A DNA stretch of 64,000 nucleotides from Jeotgalicoccus saudimassiliensis. GTDB taxonomy: Bacteria > Bacillota > Bacilli > Staphylococcales > Salinicoccaceae. Below the pieces are notes generated by a model, which was given only the letters and a program-made list of their open reading frames with translations, was not told the origin of the DNA and did no database searches. Position numbers and translations under genes: made by a program. Shown here one piece after another: positions 42,666-50,644 of this stretch (position 1 is its first letter; each line of letters begins with the position of its first letter). The stretch covers positions 620,001 through 684,000 of the forward strand of contig NZ_CCSE01000001.1 of assembly GCF_000756715.1 (NCBI RefSeq). Reading direction: 5' to 3'.

Positions 42666-45654
42666 TTTAAAAGTAGAATATTTCGGACCGTTTGAAACTG
42701 AAGAAATTGATTTCAGCAGTCTGAACAACAAATTGTTTCTGATCAGCGGACGTACGGGTTCCGGCAAGACGATGATTTTTGATGCGATTGTTTATGCGCT
42801 TTACGGCAGTGCCTCGACGACCGGACGTGACGAGGAATCGCTCCGCAGTCAGTTTGCACCTGCCGACAAACAGGCACAGGTTAAACTGACGTTTGAAGTA
42901 CGCGGAAAACAGTATACGGTCGAACGCACGCTGAAATACCATAAGCCGGGTAATAAGAGTGCCACACCACCGAAAGCTGTACTGTATGACAGCGAAAATA
43001 ACATTCTCGCAGGCAAGCTGAATGAAGTACGGGATGCGGTGGAGGATATCGTGAAGCTGAACCGTGCACAGTTCAGAAAAATTTTAATACTGCCGCAGGG
43101 TGAGTTTAAGGAGCTGCTTGTGTCATCGAGTACAGATAAGCAGGAAATTCTAAGAACGTTATTCCAGACAGGACGTTTCCTGAACTTTGAGCTGAACTTA
43201 AAAGAAAAGCTGAAAGAACAGTCGGCGGAAGCTTCAAAACTTGATATGAGAATTAACGAACGGGTTAAGCACATACATACTGAAGATATCGATATTACAG
43301 AACAGCAGGAATTCCCGAATTACAACATCGTGCTGGAATACGCGGACGGCGTCATATTCAGCTATGAAAAGAAACTTGAGGAACTGACAGAAACAGGTAA
43401 AAAGCTGAAAGAGGCATATCAGGAAAAGCAGTCGGTTCTTCAGAAAAAAACACAGCATAATGAACAGGTTGATAAATTGAACGCACTGACTGAGTCTCAA
43501 AGTGTACTTAACGCACAGGCCGGGTCAATTGAACAATGGCGCAGTGACATTGCAACATTTGAGTCTGTCTCGACGATTAAATACGAGCTGCTCCGTCATA
43601 AGGAGCTTGGAGCTTCAGCAGATGAGATTAATAACAGTTTGTCTAAAGAGCGGGAACTGGAACAGTCGCTGTCGGAGAAGCTTAAAAACAGTCAGACTGA
43701 ACTGGAAGAAACAGAGAGAAACATTCCGGATATGAACAAGAGGCAGCAGCAGTATTACAGCAGAGAATCATTTTTATCTACTGAGTATGAAACGCTGACT
43801 GATGATATTGAATCACTTTCGTCAGAACTGGAACAGAAATCTGCAGACGGTGAAAAACTGAAGGAATCGATTACAGAAACAAAAGCATCTCTCGGGAAAC
43901 TAACCGCAACACGCAGCGAAGCTGCAGAGCTGCAGGAAGAGCACAGCGAACTCCGGGATCAGTGTAAAGATCTTGAGAACGACGTTGAAGCCGCACATTC
44001 AGATAAGAAACTGCTTAATGAACGCAGCGATATTAAAAACAAGATTCAGGCAAACAACGAAACCATTGCCGGTCTTAAAGAAGAAGTGAAGCTTTTTAAC
44101 AGCAATCTCGCTCATTACGATGAGGAAACCGTACAGACATTGAATCATTTAATCAATCATCTGGAACTCGGAACAGCGTGCCCGGTCTGTGAACAGACTG
44201 TCCTCGAACTGCCGGAATCAGGCGGGTTTTCTGAAGAAGACAGAGTCCGTCTGAATGCACTGCAGGAACAGCTGGCGGAACATGAAGAGGAAAACCAGAA
44301 ACATGTGATACGCATCGATGTAATCGATGAGCTGCTGAAAGATAAAGAGCCGCAGGACCCTGCCGCGCTCGAAACAGAACTTGAAAAGTTAAATGAACAA
44401 AAAGCGGCAGTTTCTCTAAAGCTGGAGAAAGCAAATAAAGAACTGGAAGAGAAAGAACGATTAAATACCGAACTGACTAAACAAAATGAAACGGTTCATT
44501 CACTCGAGCTGAAACATCAGGAACTTAAAAGTACAGCAGCCGGGCTGGCGGATAAACAGCAGAACTTTAAAGATGTTACAGGATTTACCGATTACAGCGA
44601 CTTTAAAGTTCATATGAATAATGAGCGTGAGTTTATAAAAGAGTTCCAGAACAATTTAAATGTACTGAAAGAAAAGGTAACCGATTTAACGAAACAGCAT
44701 GAACTGTGCGCTGCAAAAGTGAAGTCACTTGAAGCGGATTACAATAAGACAATGGATTCTAAAATCCAGTTCAGCACTGCAATTGACTCGTTTATGAGAA
44801 AAAATGAGTTTACGAGTGAGTCAGTTCTCCACGATATTATTAACGACGAGTCGATCAGCGCCAAAAAAGATAAGGTGAAATCACACGATGATGAGAATTT
44901 ATCTCTTACTAACAATATTAAAGAGCTTAAAAGTTCACTCGAATCTGTGGAGAAGTTTTCTGTCGATGAGGACAAAGCGGCTGTTTCGGCAGCAGAAGCT
45001 GAGCTCGAGGCTGCACGCGAATATTATGCTGCCGTGAAGGAACGTATGAACCAGAACGTTTCCTCAAGGGCGTATCTTTCGAAATTAATTGATACGTTCA
45101 ATGCATCGTACGAAGAGTTCAGTAAACTGAACGAGCTCGTTGAAGCAGTGCAGGGGAAAAAAGGACAGAAAGTGTCGCTTGAACGATACGTTCTGACGTA
45201 TTATCTCGAGCGTATTCTGGAGCTTGCGAACGTCCGTCTGACTGCGATGACGAATCACCGTTACAAGCTGCAGCGGAGCATGAAGAAAGTGAACCGTTAC
45301 AGCGGACTCGATATTGAAGTGTTTGATTTCTACAATAACCAGGCCCGTAATATCAATTCGCTGTCCGGCGGGGAAACGTTCCAGGCATCACTCGTACTTG
45401 CGCTGGCTTTAAACGAAGCGCTGCAGCAGGAGTCTGGAGGAATTACACTCGATACGATGCTGATCGATGAAGGATTTGGCACGCTCGACCATGAAACACT
45501 TGAAGTGGCAATATCAACATTGATTGATCTGCAGACGACGGGCAAGACAATCGGAATCATTTCCCACGTCGAGGAATTAAAAGAGCGCATGGAACATATT
45601 TTATATGTTAAACCTGAAAATGAACGGAGTACGACCGAGATTGTGACACTGTAG
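42652..45654 (+). CDS. sbcC: SbcC exonuclease subunit (Rad50-like ATPase)
   Basis: A 1000-residue SMC-like ATPase. Walker A GRTGSGKT is at residues 33-40; long coiled coils run to about residue 850 and are broken at the tip by the zinc hook CPVC (Cys510 and Cys513); the signature SLSGGETFQ and Walker B MLIDEGFGTLD are near the C-terminus. ATG at 42652 begins within sbcD and is preferred over an earlier in-frame ATG because GGTGA precedes it and the ATPase head begins directly with MKLINLKVEYFGPF. With SbcD it removes hairpins and blocked ends. Confidence 0.95.
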   Translation: MKLINLKVEYFGPFETEEIDFSSLNNKLFLISGRTGSGKTMIFDAIVYALYGSASTTGRDEESLRSQFAPADKQAQVKLTFEVRGKQYTVERTLKYHKPGNKSATPPKAVLYDSENNILAGKLNEVRDAVEDIVKLNRAQFRKILILPQGEFKELLVSSSTDKQEILRTLFQTGRFLNFELNLKEKLKEQSAEASKLDMRINERVKHIHTEDIDITEQQEFPNYNIVLEYADGVIFSYEKKLEELTETGKKLKEAYQEKQSVLQKKTQHNEQVDKLNALTESQSVLNAQAGSIEQWRSDIATFESVSTIKYELLRHKELGASADEINNSLSKERELEQSLSEKLKNSQTELEETERNIPDMNKRQQQYYSRESFLSTEYETLTDDIESLSSELEQKSADGEKLKESITETKASLGKLTATRSEAAELQEEHSELRDQCKDLENDVEAAHSDKKLLNERSDIKNKIQANNETIAGLKEEVKLFNSNLAHYDEETVQTLNHLINHLELGTACPVCEQTVLELPESGGFSEEDRVRLNALQEQLAEHEEENQKHVIRIDVIDELLKDKEPQDPAALETELEKLNEQKAAVSLKLEKANKELEEKERLNTELTKQNETVHSLELKHQELKSTAAGLADKQQNFKDVTGFTDYSDFKVHMNNEREFIKEFQNNLNVLKEKVTDLTKQHELCAAKVKSLEADYNKTMDSKIQFSTAIDSFMRKNEFTSESVLHDIINDESISAKKDKVKSHDDENLSLTNNIKELKSSLESVEKFSVDEDKAAVSAAEAELEAAREYYAAVKERMNQNVSSRAYLSKLIDTFNASYEEFSKLNELVEAVQGKKGQKVSLERYVLTYYLERILELANVRLTAMTNHRYKLQRSMKKVNRYSGLDIEVFDFYNNQARNINSLSGGETFQASLVLALALNEALQQESGGITLDTMLIDEGFGTLDHETLEVAISTLIDLQTTGKTIGIISHVEELKERMEHILYVKPENERSTTEIVTL

Positions 45655-45750
45655 TCAACGTTTAGTCATAAAAAGGGCATAATTTATGCGTACAGTCATT
45701 TTCAAATTTGATAAAATTAGAAGTAAGATGAAAAGTAGGAGGGGACACAC

Positions 45751-46368
45751 TTGAAAAAGTGGTTAATCGCGGTTTTGGCGGCACTCATGTTTCTTACAGC
45801 GTGCAGTGCAGGCGCAGTGGAGCCGATGAGCCGGTACGGTGATGAAATACAGGACTTCGAAGTGACGAATCAGAATGACGAAACGTTCACGAGAGAAGAT
45901 ATGGAAGGTAAAGTATGGCTGTTGAGCTTTATCTTTACGAACTGTGCAACTGTATGCCCGCCGATGTCTCAAAATATGACTTCCGTCGCGCAGGAACTTG
46001 AAGAAAAAGGAATTGAGGACTACGGTATTATGAGTTTCTCGGTAGACCCTGAAGTGGATACACCGGCAGTACTGACAGAGTACGCAGGCTGGTATGATAT
46101 TCCCGAAAATACGGACTGGCAATTCCTGACCGGCTACGATTACAGTTTTATAAGAGGATTTGCAGAAGACAACTTTAAAACAATCGTTGCTCCGCCGCCA
46201 AAAGGCAGCAACCAGGTCACACATGGCACAGCATTTTATCTTATAGATGAAAAAGGCATAATCATTAAAGATTACGCCGGTGTGGACTCCGGAGATAATA
46301 AATTCCCGCAGGCAGAAGTTGTGTCTGACGTAGAGAAACTGGTTGAACAGAAGAATGAGGAAGAGTAG
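45751..46368 (+). CDS. SCO1/SenC-type copper-binding lipoprotein
   Basis: A 205-residue lipoprotein with lipobox FLTAC (Cys18). The thioredoxin-like SCO domain has the copper-site cysteines Cys65 and Cys69 in TNCATVCPP and His158 in QVTHGTAF. SCO proteins deliver copper to the CuA site of cytochrome c oxidase or act as thiol-disulfide reductases; in Bacillus subtilis the counterpart is YpmQ. The start is TTG at 45751, after GTAGGAGGGG. It stands alone with its own terminator, and could receive electrons from CcdA. Confidence 0.92.
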   Translation: MKKWLIAVLAALMFLTACSAGAVEPMSRYGDEIQDFEVTNQNDETFTREDMEGKVWLLSFIFTNCATVCPPMSQNMTSVAQELEEKGIEDYGIMSFSVDPEVDTPAVLTEYAGWYDIPENTDWQFLTGYDYSFIRGFAEDNFKTIVAPPPKGSNQVTHGTAFYLIDEKGIIIKDYAGVDSGDNKFPQAEVVSDVEKLVEQKNEEE

Positions 46369-46380
46369 ATAATACCTGTG

Positions 46381-46415
46381 AACACCGGGCTTTTGAAGGT
46401 CCGGTGTTCTTTTTT
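46381..46415 (+). terminator. Terminator of the SCO gene
   Basis: AACACCGG and CCGGTGTT around 12 bases, followed by six T residues. Confidence 0.88.
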
Positions 46416-46479
46416 GTTTCCTAAGATTAGTATCGCATATTTAAGGGTAAGAGAGCTTTAAAGGAGAGTGGATATCAAT

Positions 46480-47148
46480 ATGAGTAAATCTGTATTAATT
46501 ATGGTTACAAATGCTGATACAATCGCAGGCAACAAGAATATGCCGACAGGAGTGTGGCTGTCTGAAGCGGCCGAACCGTATATTGCATTTCAAAGTGCAG
46601 GATTCAAAGTTGATATAGCATCACCTAAAGGCGGTTCAGTGCCTGTAGACCCGAATTCGGTAGAAGGCGGAAACGATGATGAAAAATTCACGGAAGTAAC
46701 GAAACTGCTTCAGGATACATTGAAAATGAAAGACGTCGTATATGAAAACTACGATGCGATATTCCTGGCAGGCGGTCACGGGGCAATGTTCGACTTCCCG
46801 GGTCAGGCAGACATTCAAAACATAATGGCCTACTTTAAAGATAACGGCAGAGTTATCAGCGGAGTCTGCCATGGTCCGGCTGCATTTGCTGATGCAAAAA
46901 CTAAAGACGGCAAATATTTAGTAGATGGAGTTAAACTCACATCATTTACGAATGCTGAAGAAGACTCAATGAATTTATCAGAATACATGCCGTTTATGCT
47001 GCAGACAAAACTTGAAGAAAACGGAGCAGGTTTTGTTAAAGGCGAAGCTGGAGAAGAAAATGTCGTTACGAGCGGTAACTTTGTAACAGGACAAAACCCT
47101 GCTTCATCTCAGGCTGTTGCAGAGGCAGTTATAAACAAATTACAATAA
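46480..47148 (+). CDS. DJ-1/PfpI-family protein (Hsp31-like)
   Basis: A 222-residue class-1 glutamine-amidotransferase-like protein. The nucleophile is Cys130 in SGVCHGPAAF, with an acidic residue (Glu29 in WLSEAAEP) and the GGHGAMFDF motif near 98 typical of Hsp31/YajL-type chaperone and glyoxalase-III enzymes. It likely protects against methylglyoxal or other carbonyl stress. The ATG at 46480 is used; the GTG at 46468 lies in the AAGGAGAG ribosome site. The gene has its own terminator and faces hairpin array 3. Confidence 0.87.
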   Translation: MSKSVLIMVTNADTIAGNKNMPTGVWLSEAAEPYIAFQSAGFKVDIASPKGGSVPVDPNSVEGGNDDEKFTEVTKLLQDTLKMKDVVYENYDAIFLAGGHGAMFDFPGQADIQNIMAYFKDNGRVISGVCHGPAAFADAKTKDGKYLVDGVKLTSFTNAEEDSMNLSEYMPFMLQTKLEENGAGFVKGEAGEENVVTSGNFVTGQNPASSQAVAEAVINKLQ

Positions 47149-47165
47149 TAAATTATTAATGTGGG

Positions 47166-47192
47166 CGGCACCTTTTACAGGTGCCGTTTTTT
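47166..47192 (+). terminator. Terminator of the DJ-1/PfpI gene
   Basis: CGGCACC and GGTGCCG around seven bases, followed by six T residues. Confidence 0.9.
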
Positions 47193-47210
47193 GTGTTTGC
47201 TTGGGGTGGT

Positions 47211-47778
47211 GTTGGATGACAACGGGGATCCGGTGTTGTGAACCGGGGTGGTTCGATTGACAACGGTGATTTGCCGTTGTGAACCGGGGTGGTTTGATTA
47301 ACAACGGTGATTCGGTGTTGTAAACCGGGGTGATTTGATTAACAACGGTGGCCCGGTGTTGTAAACCGGGGTGATTTGATTAACAACGGTGATTCGGTGT
47401 TGTAAACCGAGGGAGTTCGATTGACAACGGTAATCCGCCGTTGTGAACCGGGGTGGTTTGATTAACAACGGTGGCCGGCCGTTGTGAACCGGGGTGGTTT
47501 GATTAACAACGGTGCCCGGCCGTTGTGAACCGGGAGGGTCTGATTAACAACGGTGATTCGGTGTTGTAAACCGAGGGAGTTCGATTGACAACGGTAATCC
47601 GCCGTTGTGAACCGGGCGAGTTTGATTAACAACGGTGCCCGGCCGTTGTGAACCGGGCGAGTTTGATTAACAACGGTGCCCGGCCGTTGTGAACCGGGCG
47701 AGTTTGATTAACAACGGTGCCCGGCCGTTGTGAGCCGACCATTTCTCAATTGACAACAGGCATCTTCCGTTGTCAATT
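47211..47778. repeat. Hairpin-repeat array 3: 14 units, 41-bp period (family B)
   Basis: Thirteen ACAACGG arms start every 41 bp from 47219 to 47711, and a fourteenth at 47753 after a 42-bp step. The partner arm is CCGTTGT in most units and GTGTTGT in five. The sequence after each hairpin has AACCGGG. Unit types are mixed within the array, as if formed by repeated duplication of blocks. The last unit has extended arms, AATTGACAAC and GTTGTCAATT. It lies between the terminators of the DJ-1 and DUF5058-partner genes, which converge. Confidence 0.95.
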
Positions 47779-47795
47779 AACCTGATCATATGACA

Positions 47796-47825
47796 TAAAA
47801 ACACCCCGAAAACTGAGTTTCCGGG
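47796..47825 (-). terminator. Terminator of the M20-DUF5058 operon
   Basis: CCCCG, AAAC and their complements make a stem, and GTGTTTTT follows on the minus strand. Confidence 0.8.
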
Positions 47826-47840
47826 GCATTAATCACAATT

Positions 47841-48491
47841 TTAAGCACTTGCTTCTTTGTTTTTCATCTTATTCACTGTCAGCATGACTGCAATCAGAAT
47901 AACAATACACAGAACGTTCTTAGAGAACAATGGCAGAGCTGACATGTTAATGAGTATTCCAACACCGAGTGCGATGACTCCGTACATTGGGAATTTTCCT
48001 GCGAACTGTGCTAAAACCGCGCCGAATATTGCCGGCAGCACGAACGGGAAAACTTCCTGAATGCTCTCGGGTATGATCGTTAACAGCCACAATCCTGCAA
48101 GGATTACGGGAATCAGTATAATTTTGTTGACGAGTGAAGCTGCACTGATTCCGAGTGTACCGACAATTTCTCCTTCATCTGTCCCGGGTTTAACACCGAC
48201 TGCTTCCTGGCATGATGCAACTGCTGGAAGGCACATGTTCGAGATGTTTCCTGTAAAGAATGCGACGTATGTCCCGGAAACACCGAGTACCGGAAAGTAC
48301 ATTATAGGTTCTAAAAACCAAACGATAGCGACGACCGCAGCGTATGCTAAAAAGCTGTTAATAATTAATGAAAATCCGGGATGAAATCCCATAACAAATG
48401 AAATGTAAAGCGGCATGGAAAATGATATTAATATACCAAGCCCTATAGTGATACGGCCCCATTTATGAGAGGCTGCTCTAAACTCCTGCAT
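47841..48491 (-). CDS. Membrane protein partner of DUF5058
   Basis: A 216-residue membrane protein with six to seven predicted helices. A conserved stretch, LGVSGTYVAFFTGNISNMCLPA (in parts: GVSGTYVAFFTGN and ISNMCLPA), and GTLGISAASLVNKIIL further on, suggest a transport pathway. Proteins of this kind are encoded beside DUF5058 membrane proteins and M20 amidohydrolases, as here. Some databases label such proteins as mechanosensitive channels, but I see no MscS motif. The likely role is as half of a two-subunit carrier for the substrate or product of the hydrolase. Confidence 0.6.
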   Translation of the reverse strand: MQEFRAASHKWGRITIGLGILISFSMPLYISFVMGFHPGFSLIINSFLAYAAVVAIVWFLEPIMYFPVLGVSGTYVAFFTGNISNMCLPAVASCQEAVGVKPGTDEGEIVGTLGISAASLVNKIILIPVILAGLWLLTIIPESIQEVFPFVLPAIFGAVLAQFAGKFPMYGVIALGVGILINMSALPLFSKNVLCIVILIAVMLTVNKMKNKEASA

Positions 48492-48506
48492 AAAAACCCC
48501 TCCGTT

Positions 48507-49211
48507 TTATATAAAGAAATAAACTGCAACAAGACTGATCAGTATTGAAAATCCCAGTGACCACTCTTTAAGCCAGTTAATTCCTTTTTTATTTGCGATA
48601 TAGTTAAATGTCAGCGACGAAATTACTGCCACAATTGCCGTGAAAATATAAGGTGCGCCTTTTATCATTTCAGCACCTGTCAGTGAACCAAATACTGCAA
48701 TCATTGCTCCGCTGGCAACGATTCCCATTAAATATTCACCTTTTGGTTTTTCAGTTAACTTAGCTTGAATTTTACTTAAGTAAGGCGTAGCGAAGAATGT
48801 AAATACCATCCATCCGGCGCCGCCGATACATAATGTCCATACAATCAGATTGAATACTTCAGGTGTAAATCCGTCACCGGCCAATGTCGCACCTGCAGAT
48901 TGAGCAGAGAGCTGGGCGCCCATACTTTCAATCGGTGCCGATCCGATAACGCCGATTCTCATCAGTGTCAACGGGTTACCAATTAATGAAATCAGTGAAA
49001 CCGCAACGATGATAATTCCGATCGACGGTCCAATTGCGGTGATGCTTCCGGTTTTAATTGCACGTTTAATGTTGTCTTCGCTGATGCCAGCGTCTCTGGC
49101 TGCTTTTTTTGATAATGATAAAAATTTAAATGCCTGAAAAATAACCAGCACTATTATTGCGGCTGCAAATGTCCAAATAATAGGCGAGTTGGCAAAATCC
49201 ATACCTGTCAT
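48507..49211 (-). CDS. DUF5058-family membrane protein
   Basis: A 234-residue membrane protein with about six helices, including GPSIGIIIVAVSLISLIGNPL near residue 58 (in parts: IGPSIGIIIV and SLIGNPL) and SMGAQLSAQSAGATLAG near 95. The family has no established function. The gene is the middle one of a minus-strand operon with the M20 amidohydrolase upstream (41-bp gap) and its membrane partner downstream (15-bp gap). The constant pairing suggests the two membrane proteins form one complex. Confidence 0.72.
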   Translation of the reverse strand: MTGMDFANSPIIWTFAAAIIVLVIFQAFKFLSLSKKAARDAGISEDNIKRAIKTGSITAIGPSIGIIIVAVSLISLIGNPLTLMRIGVIGSAPIESMGAQLSAQSAGATLAGDGFTPEVFNLIVWTLCIGGAGWMVFTFFATPYLSKIQAKLTEKPKGEYLMGIVASGAMIAVFGSLTGAEMIKGAPYIFTAIVAVISSLTFNYIANKKGINWLKEWSLGFSILISLVAVYFFI

Positions 49212-49252
49212 GTAATCAAGCCCCTTTGTTTATGTTTGTTTTTTAAATTACA

Positions 49253-50443
49253 TTAAGCTTCCAGACGTCCGATCACGACATCTCCCAGTGTTTTGGCGCT
49301 GATCAGAAGTGAACCTTCATGAACGTCGAATTTAGGATGGTGGTTCGGATAAGGGTTTTCTACACCTTCAGGTTTCGATCCTACATGGATAAATGTTCCA
49401 GGTATTTTTTGTGTGTAGTAGGCGAAGTCTTCGGAACCGCTTGACGGTTTCGGATGTACAATTTCAGTTATGTACGAACCGAGACTTTCCGACAGAATAT
49501 CTTCGACATACTGAGTTTCGTCAGGATGGTTGTATGCAACAGGGTAGTCATAGACATAATCCAGCTCACATTTAACATCAAATGAACTTTCGATACCTGC
49601 AGCGATTTTCTTCATTGCCTCATAAGCAGGTACTTTGTTGTCTTCATCTAAGTAACGTACAGTTCCGCGCAGTGTCACTTTGTCCTGAATAACGTTGTAG
49701 CCGCCCGGCGCATCAAATGCTGTCACGGATACGACGACAGAATCCATCGGATTCATACGGCGCGAAACGATTGTCTGTGCTTCGGCAACAAAATATGAGC
49801 CGGCAACGAGCGCGTCGTGCGTCGTATGCGGCATCGCACCGTGTCCGCCTGAACCCTGGATCGTTAAGTCGAAGTTTGAACGACCTGCCATTGAGTTGCC
49901 TGAAATCAGTCCGACCTGGCCCACATCGAGCATTGGGAAAATATGAATGCCGTACACTTCATCCAGATCATCGAGAATCCCCGACTCTACGATGCTTTTT
50001 GCACCGCCCGGCGGAACTTCTTCGGCGTGTTGATGAATGAGTTTAATTGTGCCGTTCCATTCATCTTTTAATTCAATCAGTGCTTCACCCAAATGGAGCA
50101 GGTAAGCGGTATGTACATCGTGTCCGCACGCGTGCATGACGCCGTCGTTTTTAGACTTGAAAGGAACGTCTGCCTCTTCATGAATCGGCAGTGCATCGAA
50201 GTCGGCACGGAGACCGATTGTACGGCCGGCAGACTTGCCGTTAATTTCAACAATAATTCCGTAACCGTTTCCAACATTGGCCGTAACTTTAACATCCTTG
50301 TCTTTATAAAAGTCTTCGATAAACTTTGCTGTATTTTCTTCTTTAAATGAAAGTTCCGGGTTGGCGTGCAGATGCCTTCTCGTTTCAATCATTTCCTGTT
50401 CTTTTGATTCCAGTTTACTGAAAAGCTTTGCTTTTAAGCTCAT
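49253..50443 (-). CDS. M20-family amidohydrolase (peptidase M20D type)
   Basis: A 396-residue zinc-dependent amidohydrolase. The catalytic motifs are RADFDALPIHE near residue 79, MHACGHDVHTAYLLH near 105, HQHAEEVPPGGAK near 138, and SGSEDFAYYTQ near 356; the dimerisation domain has GSGGHGAMPH near 190. Relatives remove N-acyl groups from amino acids or split p-aminobenzoyl-glutamate (AbgB-like). ATG 50443 is six bases from AAGGGGGAG, better than the ATG three bases before. The operon with DUF5058 proteins suggests the substrate is imported by them or the product exported. Confidence 0.87.
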   Translation of the reverse strand: MSLKAKLFSKLESKEQEMIETRRHLHANPELSFKEENTAKFIEDFYKDKDVKVTANVGNGYGIIVEINGKSAGRTIGLRADFDALPIHEEADVPFKSKNDGVMHACGHDVHTAYLLHLGEALIELKDEWNGTIKLIHQHAEEVPPGGAKSIVESGILDDLDEVYGIHIFPMLDVGQVGLISGNSMAGRSNFDLTIQGSGGHGAMPHTTHDALVAGSYFVAEAQTIVSRRMNPMDSVVVSVTAFDAPGGYNVIQDKVTLRGTVRYLDEDNKVPAYEAMKKIAAGIESSFDVKCELDYVYDYPVAYNHPDETQYVEDILSESLGSYITEIVHPKPSSGSEDFAYYTQKIPGTFIHVGSKPEGVENPYPNHHPKFDVHEGSLLISAKTLGDVVIGRLEA

Positions 50444-50644
50444 CATTAACTCCCCCTTTATATATATGGCATAAGTTTATCACTGGAAAAATTAAATAAC
50501 AAATTTAATTATTTATTCTGAAATTTAAGTTTAAAATTACAATTATGTCGTAATTATGACGATTTTCGTTTATGGAGAAATTTTTAGGGAATGTAAAATT
50601 ATATAAAATAAGTTATTTAACTTAAAAATAAGGAGAGGATATTT

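Noticed and set aside
15732-47778. CRISPR arrays as explanation of the three repeat arrays
   Set aside because: Spacers are short (10-20 bases) and nearly identical between units, and no cas genes are present.
47841-48491. Mechanosensitive channel
   Set aside because: No MscS or MscL motif is visible; such labels on this family seem to be carried over without support.
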